64,000 nucleotides of DNA from positions 62,001-126,000 of the forward strand of contig JAEUNL010000061.1 of assembly GCA_016791115.1 (NCBI GenBank), given 5' to 3'. This document shows, piece by piece, positions 17,725 to 26,100 of the stretch (the stretch's first letter is position 1; the number at the start of each line of letters is the position of its first letter). This stretch comes from Rhodocyclaceae bacterium. GTDB lineage: Bacteria; Pseudomonadota; Gammaproteobacteria; Burkholderiales; Rhodocyclaceae. The notes below the pieces were generated by a model, which did not search any database, was not told the DNA's origin, and worked only from the letters and a program-made list of their open reading frames with translations. The position numbers and the translations under genes are program-made.

Positions 17725-18869
17725 TCGGCTCCAATGCCCGACAGGCGCGCCTTGAGCGCAGCGACGCCGCGTACCGCGATGCGCTCGTCGCCGCGCAGAT
17801 CACCGGTCACCGTCGCAGACGAGCCGGCGGCGACCTCCCCGGTCACGGTGACCGGCGTCGGCGTGAATCCCCTTGCAGTGCGCACGAATATCAAACTCCT
17901 GCCATCGAGGCGCACGATGGCCGCAGACGGAACGGCGAACGCACCGCGCACCGGATCCCCGCCCGTCGCGACAGCAGCCTCGACCATCTGGCCGGGCATC
18001 AGCGAGGCGGCTCCCCGCCCGATCTCAGCTCGTACACGCACCGTCTGGTTGGCGTCGACGTTGCGGCCGATCGAGATGATCCGGCCGCTGGCCTGTCCGC
18101 CCGGAACGGTTGCCACGGCCCCGACGCGAATGCGTGGCAGCGCTGCCATCGGCACCTGGATCTCGAGCCACAGCGGCTCCAGCTTCGCCAGGCGGAACAT
18201 CGCCGTGGCAGCATCGACGCGCGCACCGACCGACACCATCTGCTCCAATATCACGCCGTCGGCCGGCGCCCTTACGTCGATCGCGACGCCCGGGCCTTGG
18301 CCCGACGCCAGCCGGACGATGCTTGCCTCCGGCACGCCGGCCAGACGCAAGGCCTGCCTGCGCTCGGTGAGGGCCGCGCTCGCCTCGGCATGCTGCCCGC
18401 GCGTGGCGCGCAGGCGGCTTTCGGCGATGATGCCGTCGCGGTAAAGCGATTCGTCACGCTGCAGGTTGTCTGCAGCAAGTTGCGCCTGAACCGTAGCCTG
18501 GACATAGCCGCGTTGCAGCTCCGCAAGCGCCGGGCTGAGTACTCGTGCGAGCACCTGACCGGCACGGACGCTGCCATTGACGGCCACCGGAATTCGCTCG
18601 ACGAGACCCGCCACGGGCGCCGCGATCAGATGCAACTGGCTGTTGGGCACGGTGACCTGCGCTGCCAGGCCGCCGATCTCGCCGCCGGAACTCGCGCGCA
18701 GCGTCGCCGTTTCGATGCCGAGCGCCTTTTCCTGGGCCGCACTGATTTCCACGACTTGATCGGCCGCACCCGCCGTCAGGGCCGCCTGGCCGAAAATGAG
18801 CAGTGCAACGGCTCCGAACAAGTGTCGTCGCCGCAGGGCAGACATCCCGCCCGAGAAGAACTTTTGCAT
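17721..18869 (-). CDS. RND periplasmic adaptor (CzcB/CusB-like)
   Basis: 382 residues with an N-terminal signal (LFGAVALLIFGQAALTAGAA). It has the layered membrane-fusion-protein structure: a barrel/lipoyl segment around AAPVAGLVERIPVAVNGSVRAGQ, a helical hairpin (LAELQRGYVQATVQAQLAADN), the returning lipoyl half (IDVRAPADGVILEQMVSVG) and a C-terminal beta barrel with VPSAAIVRLDG. It bridges the inner-membrane pump and the outer-membrane channel. The ATG at 18869 has AAGGAAC upstream, within a 17-bp sequence that is tandemly duplicated. Confidence 0.92.
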   Translation of the reverse strand: MQKFFSGGMSALRRRHLFGAVALLIFGQAALTAGAADQVVEISAAQEKALGIETATLRASSGGEIGGLAAQVTVPNSQLHLIAAPVAGLVERIPVAVNGSVRAGQVLARVLSPALAELQRGYVQATVQAQLAADNLQRDESLYRDGIIAESRLRATRGQHAEASAALTERRQALRLAGVPEASIVRLASGQGPGVAIDVRAPADGVILEQMVSVGARVDAATAMFRLAKLEPLWLEIQVPMAALPRIRVGAVATVPGGQASGRIISIGRNVDANQTVRVRAEIGRGAASLMPGQMVEAAVATGGDPVRGAFAVPSAAIVRLDGRSLIFVRTARGFTPTPVTVTGEVAAGSSATVTGDLRGDERIAVRGVAALKARLSGIGAE

Positions 18870-18872
18870 TTC

Positions 18873-18906
18873 TGTTCCTTGTGCAGGCGTGTTCCTTGTG
18901 CAGGCA
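18873..18906 (-). repeat. 17-bp tandem duplication containing the adaptor's Shine-Dalgarno
   Basis: On the + strand TGTTCCTTGTGCAGGC occurs twice head to tail (18873-18889 and 18890-18906), differing only in the last base. Read on the gene strand each copy carries AAGGAAC, so the ribosome-binding sequence is doubled; the copy nearer the ATG is correctly spaced. Confidence 0.8.
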
Positions 18907-19038
18907 TGAGGCCCGCGTACTCAGAGGATCGCCTGACGGTCAGCAATGAGTGGGACACCCGACGAGAAGGCCCCCATGCAAGGCAGGAAGGATCGCCGGC
19001 ATTCCGCCGCCCGGCCGCCTCGGCAGCCGGAGAGAGAG

Positions 19039-19422
19039 TCAGGTCGAAGGGGGCGCCCGCGAGGGCGGTGGCACACAAGGTTCGAGGGGTAGGCATCTCG
19101 ACGAGACGCACGACGTCGCGCGAGTGGCAGACGACGCACACGCCGCCGGATGCCTGGCATTCTGCGGTAGCACCGCGTCCTCGAACGCGACCAGGGTATC
19201 GTCGCGCGACAGGCCTTCCGCCACATCGATGATGGCCTCGCCATGGGCGCGGAGCACCTGCACATCGAGGTGCGTTCCGACGTCACCAACCGCGCCGGCC
19301 GTGACATGGAAATGCGGCACCCCGCCGACCGATCCGCCGGCGTGCGCATGCAGCAGCGGCGCAAGCCCTTGCAGGCACGCGAGGAACGCCAGCAGCAACA
19401 GTGTCAGGTTGCGTTTCAACAT
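19039..19422 (-). CDS. Small secreted His-containing protein heading the metal efflux operon
   Basis: 127 residues. A clear signal peptide (MLKRNLTLLLLAFLACLQG) is followed at once by clustered histidines (LLHAHAGG, then VPHFHVTAG, THLDVQV and RAHGE). The C-terminal 30 residues are Ser/Cys/Pro-rich with Cys in several positions. The gene lies 170 bp upstream of the adaptor on the same strand and 13 nt after pgeF. I do not assign a family. Its position at the head of a metal pump operon and the His content suggest a periplasmic metal-binding or sensing role; that is inference. Confidence 0.65.
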   Translation of the reverse strand: MLKRNLTLLLLAFLACLQGLAPLLHAHAGGSVGGVPHFHVTAGAVGDVGTHLDVQVLRAHGEAIIDVAEGLSRDDTLVAFEDAVLPQNARHPAACASSATRATSCVSSRCLPLEPCVPPPSRAPPST

Positions 19423-19435
19423 GGTGTGCGCAAAT

Positions 19436-20200
19436 CTAGTCGCCGCAGCTTAAACCATCATGAATCGCCGGCGCAGCAAGCCAGATGAGTGACGCCATGC
19501 GCCCGGTGATCCGGTCGCGGCGGAACGAATAGAAGCGTTCCGCATCATGCACAGTGCAGAAGTTACCGCCGCGCGTGCTGTTCACCCCCGCCCTCTCGAG
19601 CCGCAGGCGTGCAAGGGCATAGAGGTCGGCGAGCCACTTTTCCGGCGAACATGGCGCGAAGGCGCGCGCAGCAGACGATTGGGCGGCGATGGCCGCATCG
19701 CGCACCTCGCCGCCGACCTCGAAGCTTGCCGGTCCGATGGCCGGCCCCAGCCAAGCAAGCACCTCGCCGGGTTCGACCTCCATCGCTGCCAGCGTCGCCT
19801 CGATCACGCCGCCTACCAGCCCGCGCCACCCGGCATGCGCGATGCCGACCACCGATCCGGCCCGGTCGCAAAGCAGTACCGGCAGGCAATCTGCCGTCAT
19901 CACCGCGAGCACCACACCTGGTGTTCGCGCCACGCTGGCATCAGCCTGGGGTACGCCGCGCACCGTCTCCCCGACGGCGACATCGACCCCGTGCACCTGC
20001 TCCAGCCAGCACGGGTCGGAAGGCAGGCATCGGCGCAGGATCGAGCGGTTGGCGGCCACCGCCGCCGCATCGTCGCCGACATGCGTGCCGAGGTTCATGC
20101 TGGAATAGGGGCCGACGCTGACGCCGCCATGGCGCGTCGTCACCAGCGCCCGCACATTCGATGGCGCCGGCCAGTCCGGTTCGATCCAGCGGTCAGACAT
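19436..20200 (-). CDS. pgeF: Peptidoglycan editing factor PgeF (YfiH/LACC1 family)
   Basis: 254 residues from ATG 20200 (MSDRWIEPDWPAP). Family motifs are SMNLGTHVGDD, QVHG near 85, MTADCLPVLLCD, the catalytic HAGWRGL, GPAIGPASFEVG and CTVHDAERFYSFRRD, giving the Cys/His copper- or zinc-type active site. Members of this family have purine-nucleoside or polyphenol oxidase activity in vitro, and in E. coli act to remove wrongly linked muropeptides. The gene overlaps the rluD stop by 8 nt, the arrangement commonly seen for rluD-pgeF pairs. Confidence 0.93.
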   Translation of the reverse strand: MSDRWIEPDWPAPSNVRALVTTRHGGVSVGPYSSMNLGTHVGDDAAAVAANRSILRRCLPSDPCWLEQVHGVDVAVGETVRGVPQADASVARTPGVVLAVMTADCLPVLLCDRAGSVVGIAHAGWRGLVGGVIEATLAAMEVEPGEVLAWLGPAIGPASFEVGGEVRDAAIAAQSSAARAFAPCSPEKWLADLYALARLRLERAGVNSTRGGNFCTVHDAERFYSFRRDRITGRMASLIWLAAPAIHDGLSCGD

Positions 20201-21203
20201 CGCACGTCGCCTGCACATGCGCAGTTCGCAACCCGGCCAGCAGATTTGCCAGATCGTGCGGCACCGGCGCCTCCCATTCCATCGGCGCGCGACTGGCCGG
20301 GTGAATCAGCCCGAGCCGCAACGCATGCAGGGCCTGGCGCGGGAAAGCATCCAGCAGCGCCACGCCGGACTTGCGCTTGCCATAGACCGGATCGCCCACA
20401 AGCGGATGGCCGATGTGCGCCATGTGCACGCGGATCTGGTGCGTGCGCCCGGTTTCGAGGTTGCACTGAACCAGGGTCGCACGCTCGAATACCTCGAGCG
20501 GCACGTAATGCGTGACGGCGTGGCGCCCCGCGCCTACCACCGCCATCTTCGTGCGCTGGATCGGGTGGCGGCCGATGGCCGCATCCACGGTGCCGCCGCT
20601 TTCGACGATGCCATGTACCAATGCGACGTACTGTCGCTTCACGCTGCGCGCCTGAAGCTGGCGCACCAGGTCGGTCTGCGCCTCGAGCGTCTTGGCGACA
20701 ACCAACAAACCGCTGGTGTCCTTGTCGAGCCGATGCACGATGCCGGCGCGCGGAACTTCGGCCACTCTGGGCGCATGATGCAGAAGCGCGTTGAGCAGCG
20801 TGCCGGACGGCACGCCGCTGCCCGGATGCACCACCAGCCCCGCCGGTTTGTCTATGACGACGATATGCGCGTCCTCATAGACCACGTTAAGCCCGATCGC
20901 CTCGGCGCGATCCTCGTCAGGCGCCACGGCCTCGGCCTCCGCAACCAGGAGGCGCTCGCCGCCCCAGACCTTGTCCTTCGGGTCGCGCACGTTCCCGTCG
21001 ATACGGACGCGCCCCTCGCGCAACCACGACTGCAGGCGATTGCGCGAGTGCTCGGGCAGCAGCCGGGCGAGCGACTGATCGAGGCGCAGCCCCGCATGTT
21101 CGGTCGGCACGGTCAGCGAGCGCAGGCCACCGGGAGCCGCGTCCGGGCTTGGGCTATAATCAGCGCCTTGATTTTCGACGGGAAAGCGCGCCGTGGTGTT
21201 CAT
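20193..21203 (-). CDS. rluD: 23S rRNA pseudouridine synthase RluD
   Basis: 336 residues if started at ATG 21203 (MNTTARFPVENQ). An S4 RNA-binding domain (RLDQSLARLLPEHSRNRLQSW) precedes the synthase domain with the catalytic-Asp motif HRLDKDTSGLLVVAK, QYVALVHG and LETGRTHQIRVHM. It makes the pseudouridines of helix 69. The chosen start lies 11 bp inside divergent bamD, and the presumed bamD promoter falls within the first 20 codons. No better start codon occurs before the S4 domain, so this crowding seems real. Confidence 0.94.
   Translation of the reverse strand: MNTTARFPVENQGADYSPSPDAAPGGLRSLTVPTEHAGLRLDQSLARLLPEHSRNRLQSWLREGRVRIDGNVRDPKDKVWGGERLLVAEAEAVAPDEDRAEAIGLNVVYEDAHIVVIDKPAGLVVHPGSGVPSGTLLNALLHHAPRVAEVPRAGIVHRLDKDTSGLLVVAKTLEAQTDLVRQLQARSVKRQYVALVHGIVESGGTVDAAIGRHPIQRTKMAVVGAGRHAVTHYVPLEVFERATLVQCNLETGRTHQIRVHMAHIGHPLVGDPVYGKRKSGVALLDAFPRQALHALRLGLIHPASRAPMEWEAPVPHDLANLLAGLRTAHVQATCDV
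21155..21160 (+). promoter_or_regulatory. -10 element of the bamD promoter
   Basis: A perfect TATAAT lies 33 nt before the GTG start of bamD, giving a predicted leader of about 25 nt. The -35 region is weak. The element sits inside the 5' end of the divergent rluD reading frame. Confidence 0.5.
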
Positions 21204-21993
21204 CAAGCGTAGTTTAGCGGTTGTTTCCATATGCCTGCTCGCCGGCTGTGCCGGTCTCGACAAACCGGACGAAACCGCAACCTGGAATGCGCAGAAACTC
21301 TATTCCGAAGCCAAGGCGTCCCTGACCGACGGCTCCTACGAGCAGGCGATCAAGTATTACGAGAAGCTCGAGGCCAAGTATCCCTACGGGCGTTACGCCC
21401 AACAGGCGCAGCTCGAAACCGCCTACGCCTACCACAAGAATGGCGATACCGCGCAGGCGCTTGCCGCCTGCGATCGCTTCATCAAGCTGCACCCGAACCA
21501 TCCGAACGTCGATTACGCCCACTACCTGCGTGGCCTGATCAACTTCAACGATGGCGAAGGCTTCATGAGCGAGGTTTCGCGCCAGGACGTGTCGGAACGC
21601 GATCCGCGCGCCGCCCGCGAATCCTTCGAGAGCTTCCGCGAACTCGTCAGTCGTTTCCCGGAAAGCCGATATGCCGCCGATTCCGAGAAGCGCATGGCCT
21701 TCCTGATCAACAACCTTGCGCGCAATGAGGTGCATGTCGCGCGCTACTACTACAAGCGCGGCGCATACGTTGCGGCCGTATCGCGCGCCCAGACCGCCAT
21801 CCAGACCTACCCTCAGGCGCCGGCCATCGAGGAAGCGATGTTCATCATGGTCAAGGGATACGAGGCACTCGGCCTCAAGGACCTGCATGACGATGCCGAG
21901 CGCGTGATGAAGAAGAACTTCCCCAACAGCGACTATTACGCCTTGGGCCTCGAGCGCGAAAAGCCCTGGTGGATGCTCTGGCAGGCGTTCTAG
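21193..21993 (+). CDS. bamD: Outer-membrane assembly lipoprotein BamD
   Basis: 266 residues from a GTG at 21193, with a second GTG next to it. A lipoprotein signal ends in LLAGC (residues 15-19). The mature part has five TPR-like helical pairs: LYSEAKASLTDGSYEQAIKYYEKLEAKYPYG, then AYAYHKNGDTAQALAACDRF, and the RYAADSEKRMAFLINNLARNEVHVARYYY block typical of BamD/ComL. It is an essential part of the BAM complex that folds outer-membrane proteins, here including EpsL, EpsE partners and the TolC-type channel. Confidence 0.96.
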   Translation: MVFIKRSLAVVSICLLAGCAGLDKPDETATWNAQKLYSEAKASLTDGSYEQAIKYYEKLEAKYPYGRYAQQAQLETAYAYHKNGDTAQALAACDRFIKLHPNHPNVDYAHYLRGLINFNDGEGFMSEVSRQDVSERDPRAARESFESFRELVSRFPESRYAADSEKRMAFLINNLARNEVHVARYYYKRGAYVAAVSRAQTAIQTYPQAPAIEEAMFIMVKGYEALGLKDLHDDAERVMKKNFPNSDYYALGLEREKPWWMLWQAF

Positions 21994-22342
21994 GCCGCGC
22001 GCCGCGCTGACGTTGGTGAGCGGCCGGGCACCGGGTTCGCACGGCGCCCGCCCAGCCGCCGAATCCGCTCGAAGGCCCTGCGAGCGAGCCGCAATCGGCA
22101 ACGTGAAAGCCGGACAGTTGCTCTTTGAGATTCGCGATCGCCTCATCGAGCAAAATCGGCCCGGTGCCGGCATGTAGCGTCATCGCGGCGCCAATCTCGG
22201 CATCGGCCGAACACGCAGCCGGGCTTGCCGACCTCGCAATCTGTCGCAGCGCAGCTTCGTGATGTGCCATTCCGAGGTCCAGCGCATTCCTCAAAGCGCC
22301 GATCAGGTCTTCGTCGTTGTGTCCGGCGGCAACATGACGCAT
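21875..22342 (-). CDS. Doubtful 155-residue open frame in a 430-bp gap
   Basis: Between bamD (ends 21993) and the response-regulator gene (ends 22425) the only plausible coding stretch is on the - strand from ATG 22342 (MRHVAAGHNDEDLIGALRN). Its first 85 residues look protein-like (LRNALDLGMAHHEAALRQIA, LLDEAIANLKEQLSGFHVAD) and suggest a small helical protein. The last 40 residues are antisense to bamD and low-complexity Arg/Ser, so either the true end is lost by a frameshift or the frame is not a gene. I do not recognise it. It would be downstream of and co-transcribed with the regulator. Confidence 0.3.
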   Translation of the reverse strand: MRHVAAGHNDEDLIGALRNALDLGMAHHEAALRQIARSASPAACSADAEIGAAMTLHAGTGPILLDEAIANLKEQLSGFHVADCGSLAGPSSGFGGWAGAVRTRCPAAHQRQRGARPRTPARASTRAFRARGPRRNSRCWGSSSSSRARHRHAGP

Positions 22343-22424
22343 GAAGATTCGGCGTTCCGATGCTCCAGAACGAATGCGCTGGCGCCATCCCGGCACCGGT
22401 GTCGCGATCAGCGCAGGAGAATGC

Positions 22425-23846
22425 TCAGCCCACGCCCCAGGCGGTGCATTTGCGCTCCATGGTCTTGCGCGAGATGCCGAGGCGGCGCGCGGCCTCGGAC
22501 TTGTTGCCGCCGCAGGCGGCAAGCACGTCGAGGATGTGGCGCTTCTCCACCTCTTCGAGCGCAACGGCCGAGCTGGCCTGCATGTTGTCCGGCACCGGCA
22601 GCGGCGCCGGCAGGAAATCGAGCGGCACGTAGCCCAGAATCAATGAGCGCTCGACCAGGTTGCGCAATTCGCGCACGTTGCCCGGCCAGTCGTGGCGCTG
22701 GAGCTGCGCCACCGTTTCGGAATCGAGCTGGATCGGCGGCAGGCCGAGCTGCGCCTGCAACTGCCCGAGGAAATGCCGGGTCAGCGGCAGGATGTCCTCG
22801 CGCCGCTCCGCCAGTGGCGGAATGCGGATGTTCACCACGTCGAGGCGGTAGAACAGGTCGGCACGAAAACGCCCCGCCTTGACCTCATCCGACAGGGTGC
22901 GGTTGGTCGCGGCGACGATGCGGATATCGACCGGAATTTCGCGCGTCGAACCGACCGGCCGGATCATGCGCTCCTCGATCACGCGCAGCAGCTTGGTCTG
23001 CATCGCCAGCGGCAGTTCCGATATCTCGTCGAGGAACAGCGTGCCGCCCTGGGCGTAGTAAAACAGCCCATTGTGCGCCTCGGCCGCACCGGTGAACGCA
23101 CCCCTCACGTGCCCGAACAACTCGGATTCGATCAGTTCCGCGCTGATCGCCGAGCAGTTCACCGGCACGAACGGACGCTGCGCACGCGGGCTGCAACGGT
23201 GCAGCGCACGCGCCGCAACTTCCTTGCCGACGCCGGATTCACCCTGCAGCAGCACCGTGCTCGGCATGGCCGCCACGCGCAGGATCGTCTGGCGCAACTG
23301 GCTGGCGGCGCGCGAGTTGCCGATGATGCTATCCACGCCGCCCGCCAATTCCTCGACCTCGCGGCGCAGGATGAAATTCTCGCGCACCAGGCGCGCGCGA
23401 TCGAAGCAGCGCTGCATCGAGTTGAGAATCTGGTCGACGCGAAACGGCTTGAGGATGAAGTCCGATGCGCCGGCGCGCAACGCGTTGATTGCGGTTTCGA
23501 TGTCGGCGAACGCGGTGATCAGGATCACCTCGCCCTGGTAGCCCGCATCGCGCAGTTCGCCAAGCCAGGTGACGCCGGTCTTGCCCGGCAACGTAATGTC
23601 CAGGACGATCAGGTCGAAGTGGATGCGGTTGAACAGCGCCTGCGCCGCCTCGGCGCTCGCAGCCGTTTCGACCAAGCCGCAGCGGCTGGCGAGCAGGCGG
23701 CCGAGGAAGCTGCGCATGCCTTCCTCGTCATCGACCACCAGCACCGAATGGTGCTGCCAGCGACGGTCTTCGGGCGGCGGCATGTCACTGCCTGCGGCGG
23801 CATCCGCGCCGGCGCCCTGCAGGGTCCTGGCCAGCGTGCGGCTCAT
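22425..23846 (-). CDS. Sigma-54-dependent response regulator (NtrC type)
   Basis: 473 residues from ATG 23846; upstream in-frame sequence is a shadow of the neighbouring gene. A receiver domain ([10 protein letters not shown], phospho-acceptor Asp83 in [14 protein letters not shown]) is followed by an AAA+ domain with Walker A GESGVGKE, the sigma-54 loop GAFTGA and Walker B TLFLDEIS, then a Fis-type HTH ([19 protein letters not shown]). It should activate sigma-54 promoters when phosphorylated. No cognate kinase is adjacent. The start overlaps the stress-protein stop as ATGA. Sigma-54-like promoters do occur in this window, but a link is not shown. Confidence 0.93.
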   Translation of the reverse strand: MSRTLARTLQGAGADAAAGSDMPPPEDRRWQHHSVLVVDDEEGMRSFLGRLLASRCGLVETAASAEAAQALFNRIHFDLIVLDITLPGKTGVTWLGELRDAGYQGEVILITAFADIETAINALRAGASDFILKPFRVDQILNSMQRCFDRARLVRENFILRREVEELAGGVDSIIGNSRAASQLRQTILRVAAMPSTVLLQGESGVGKEVAARALHRCSPRAQRPFVPVNCSAISAELIESELFGHVRGAFTGAAEAHNGLFYYAQGGTLFLDEISELPLAMQTKLLRVIEERMIRPVGSTREIPVDIRIVAATNRTLSDEVKAGRFRADLFYRLDVVNIRIPPLAERREDILPLTRHFLGQLQAQLGLPPIQLDSETVAQLQRHDWPGNVRELRNLVERSLILGYVPLDFLPAPLPVPDNMQASSAVALEEVEKRHILDVLAACGGNKSEAARRLGISRKTMERKCTAWGVG

Positions 23847-24310
23847 GAACGGCGCGTCGCCGGGGCGTCCTGGCGCTTGGCGATCGCGACCAGCACGCTG
23901 CAAGGCGCCTGCTCGACCAGCGAGGCGCCAACCGAACCCCGCCACCAGCGCTCCAGCCGCGATGCGCGATGGCCGTGCCCGACGACGATCAGGTCGGCAT
24001 CGAGTTCGCCCGCCAGCCGGCAGATCTCGTCGATCGGCTCGCCTGACACCAGATGCCCTTCGGCCTTGATGCCACGCTCGGCGAGGATCGCCAAACCATC
24101 GTCGAGCACATCGCGATAAAGGCGGTTCTGCTCGTCCTGCAGGGAATCGGGCACGAAACCTTCGGTCAGGTAGAGCCCGGCCGCGATCGGCGCGACGGCG
24201 AGCAGATGCAACTGCGCATCTGCCACCAGGCGCTGGATGGTTGCGCATTCGAGCAGGCCCGAGCGTCCGCTTGCCGAACCGTCGTAGGCTGCAAGGATCG
24301 TTCTGTACAT
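23843..24310 (-). CDS. Universal stress protein (UspA family)
   Basis: 155 residues from ATG 24310, which has GGAGGAGATC immediately upstream. It is a single Usp domain: TILAAYDGSASGRSGL at the N-terminus and the ATP-binding type C-terminal motif VVGHGHRA, then GSVGASLVEQAPCSVLV. It is coupled to the response-regulator gene by a 4-nt overlap, so the two are probably expressed together and may act in the same stress response. The specific signal is unknown. Confidence 0.92.
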   Translation of the reverse strand: MYRTILAAYDGSASGRSGLLECATIQRLVADAQLHLLAVAPIAAGLYLTEGFVPDSLQDEQNRLYRDVLDDGLAILAERGIKAEGHLVSGEPIDEICRLAGELDADLIVVGHGHRASRLERWWRGSVGASLVEQAPCSVLVAIAKRQDAPATRRS

Positions 24311-24412
24311 GATCTCCTCCCCGGAGGGCATGTTAGCCGAGCCGACGCGACAGCGCCATGCAGCCGCCCCTGCCCGCCCTCGACGCGTACCGGCTCGCGT
24401 CGTTCACGTTGC

Positions 24413-24418
24413 TATACT
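24413..24418 (+). promoter_or_regulatory. Possible -10 element (TATACT)
   Basis: TATACT lies 39 nt upstream of the preferred ATG at 24452 in the divergent gap between the stress-protein gene and the next rightward gene. The -35 region is poorly matched. Confidence 0.35.
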
Positions 24419-24451
24419 CGACCGAATCACGATTGCATGGATTTTGACACG

Positions 24452-25018
24452 ATGGACGACGCAGTCGTTCGCGCCATGGCGCGCTGGCCGGACGTTCCCG
24501 ATTGCCATGGCTGGCTGGCGCTCACGCGCCGCGGCGAATGGCGGGTCGGCGCACAGCGCGAACGCATTGCTCACGCCGGGCTGACCGAGTTCATCAACCG
24601 CAACTACCTCCCCGACGCGGGCGGCGCCTGGTACTTCCAGAACGGTCCGCAGCGTGTCTGGGTATCGCTCGATTACACGCCGCTGGTGTATCGGCTGGAG
24701 CCAACCCTCCCCGTTCAGTTCGCGGCGCATACCGGCACCACTGCGCAAACGATCCGGCGGATACTGGTCGACGAGCTCGGCTCACTCTTGGTCGTCACCG
24801 ACCTCGGGCCAGGTCTGGTGGACGACCGCGATTTGCCAGCGGCACTCCAGCTGCTCCGCAGCACGACAGGCCGCCCGATCGAGGAGGCATTCGCCGCGCC
24901 ATACGAGGACTTGAAATTCGGACCCGAAGAAATCGTCGTCGAGTCCCTGGCATCGTCCAGCATCGAATCCACGCTCGGTTTCAGGCGGCGTGCGACGCCC
25001 ATTCCAACAGATAGCTGA
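24452..25018 (+). CDS. Conserved hypothetical protein of the 'FQNGPQRV' type
   Basis: 188 residues from ATG 24452 (MDDAVVRAMARWPDVP); an in-frame ATG at 24437 would add five residues. The sequence pattern WPDVPDCHGWLAL, then FINRNYLPDAGGAWYFQNGPQRVWVSLDYTPLVYRLEP, looks like a conserved betaproteobacterial family of about 190-residue cytoplasmic proteins for which I cannot give a function. The C-terminal half contains LLVVTDLGPGLVDDRDLPAAL and a late FGPEEIVVES. No membrane segment or signal is present. It stands alone and is followed 76 bp later by a secreted hydrolase gene. Confidence 0.8.
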   Translation: MDDAVVRAMARWPDVPDCHGWLALTRRGEWRVGAQRERIAHAGLTEFINRNYLPDAGGAWYFQNGPQRVWVSLDYTPLVYRLEPTLPVQFAAHTGTTAQTIRRILVDELGSLLVVTDLGPGLVDDRDLPAALQLLRSTTGRPIEEAFAAPYEDLKFGPEEIVVESLASSSIESTLGFRRRATPIPTDS

Positions 25019-25094
25019 TCCGGCATTTATCTTGAGTCCCCGCATCGCCCTGACCTTCCGAAGGTTTCATCCGCATACATTCCGAAGAGAAAGC

Positions 25095-26048
25095 ATGAGC
25101 ATGCGCACCCTGACCCTGGCGGGAATCTTGTTCGGCACCTGCACGGCGTGCGTGGCCGAGCCACGAATTCTCCACCAGCAATCGACGATTTCTTTCACAT
25201 CGACCGCAAGCATAGAGCTATCCAACGATCAATCCCGCTTCACCGTGAAACCGAAAGACGGGGTCAGCCTGTCCGGCAGTTTGCAATTTCCGCCGGGAGA
25301 CGGGCCTTTCCCGGCAGTCGTGCTCGCCCATGGTTGCAACGGGATTGGGCAGACCGAACGCGCCTGGGCGGAGGCACTGCGTACCTGGGGCTACGCGACA
25401 TTCCTGCTCGACAGCTTTGCCGGCCGCAATGTGGCCGAGGTCTGTACCAACCCCTGGGCACTGGCTCCACTGCAACGCGTTCCAGACGTTTTCGGTGCGC
25501 TGCGCGTCTTGGCCGGGAACCCGTCCATCGACGCGAGAAGAATCGCGCTGATGGGATTCTCGCATGGCGGCATTGTCGCCCTGAACGCCGCCACGACCTG
25601 GGCATTCCGGACTTTCGCGCCGAAAAGCGGGCCATCGTTTCGTGCTTTCATCGCGCTTTACCCATACTGCAACGTTTCGTTCCCCGAGCAGGCGCAGATT
25701 TCCGGGCCGTTACGCATCCACATCGGCGAACTGGACGACTGGACGCCCGCCGTGCCGTGCGAACGAATGACCAGTCATCTCGTCAAGCGTGGCCAGAACG
25801 CCGGGATTACTGTCTATCCCGGCGCACATCACGGCTTCGATGCCGTCGATGCCGGACGCATCCTGCTCCCGGAGGCAGTCAACGCGGCAGCTTGCTCATT
25901 CGACATCCCGAGCATCCTCGGACCGTTTCCATTTCGCGACGCGCTGGCACGCTGCACCAGGAAAGGGGCAACGGTGGAAGAGAACACCGCCGCCACCGCT
26001 GCAGCAAGGAACAATGTGCGCATGGAGATCGAGGAACTACTCGACTGA
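25095..26048 (+). CDS. Secreted dienelactone-hydrolase-type alpha/beta hydrolase
   Basis: 317 residues from ATG 25095 with GAAGAGA upstream. An N-terminal signal (MSMRTLTLAGILFGTCTACVA) is followed by a DLH-like core: LSGSLQFPPGDGPFPAVVLAHGCNG (oxyanion region), nucleophile Ser in MGFSHGG, an Asp in IGELDDWTP and His in YPGAHHGFD. Cys residues in EVCTNP, YPYCN and VPCERM fit a disulfide-bonded periplasmic protein. Probable activity is hydrolysis of an ester or lactone; the substrate is unknown. A FeeM-like acyltransferase gene starts 52 nt later on the same strand. Confidence 0.85.
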   Translation: MSMRTLTLAGILFGTCTACVAEPRILHQQSTISFTSTASIELSNDQSRFTVKPKDGVSLSGSLQFPPGDGPFPAVVLAHGCNGIGQTERAWAEALRTWGYATFLLDSFAGRNVAEVCTNPWALAPLQRVPDVFGALRVLAGNPSIDARRIALMGFSHGGIVALNAATTWAFRTFAPKSGPSFRAFIALYPYCNVSFPEQAQISGPLRIHIGELDDWTPAVPCERMTSHLVKRGQNAGITVYPGAHHGFDAVDAGRILLPEAVNAAACSFDIPSILGPFPFRDALARCTRKGATVEENTAATAAARNNVRMEIEELLD

Positions 26049-26100
26049 TACGCCAAATGGCACGTGCGATGCCGGCAACCTGTCTCTATACTCTGCTCCC

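Noticed and set aside
24413-24451. Leaderless start at ATG 24437 for the hypothetical gene
   Set aside because: Cannot be excluded, but the family-like start MDDAVV fits ATG 24452 better.
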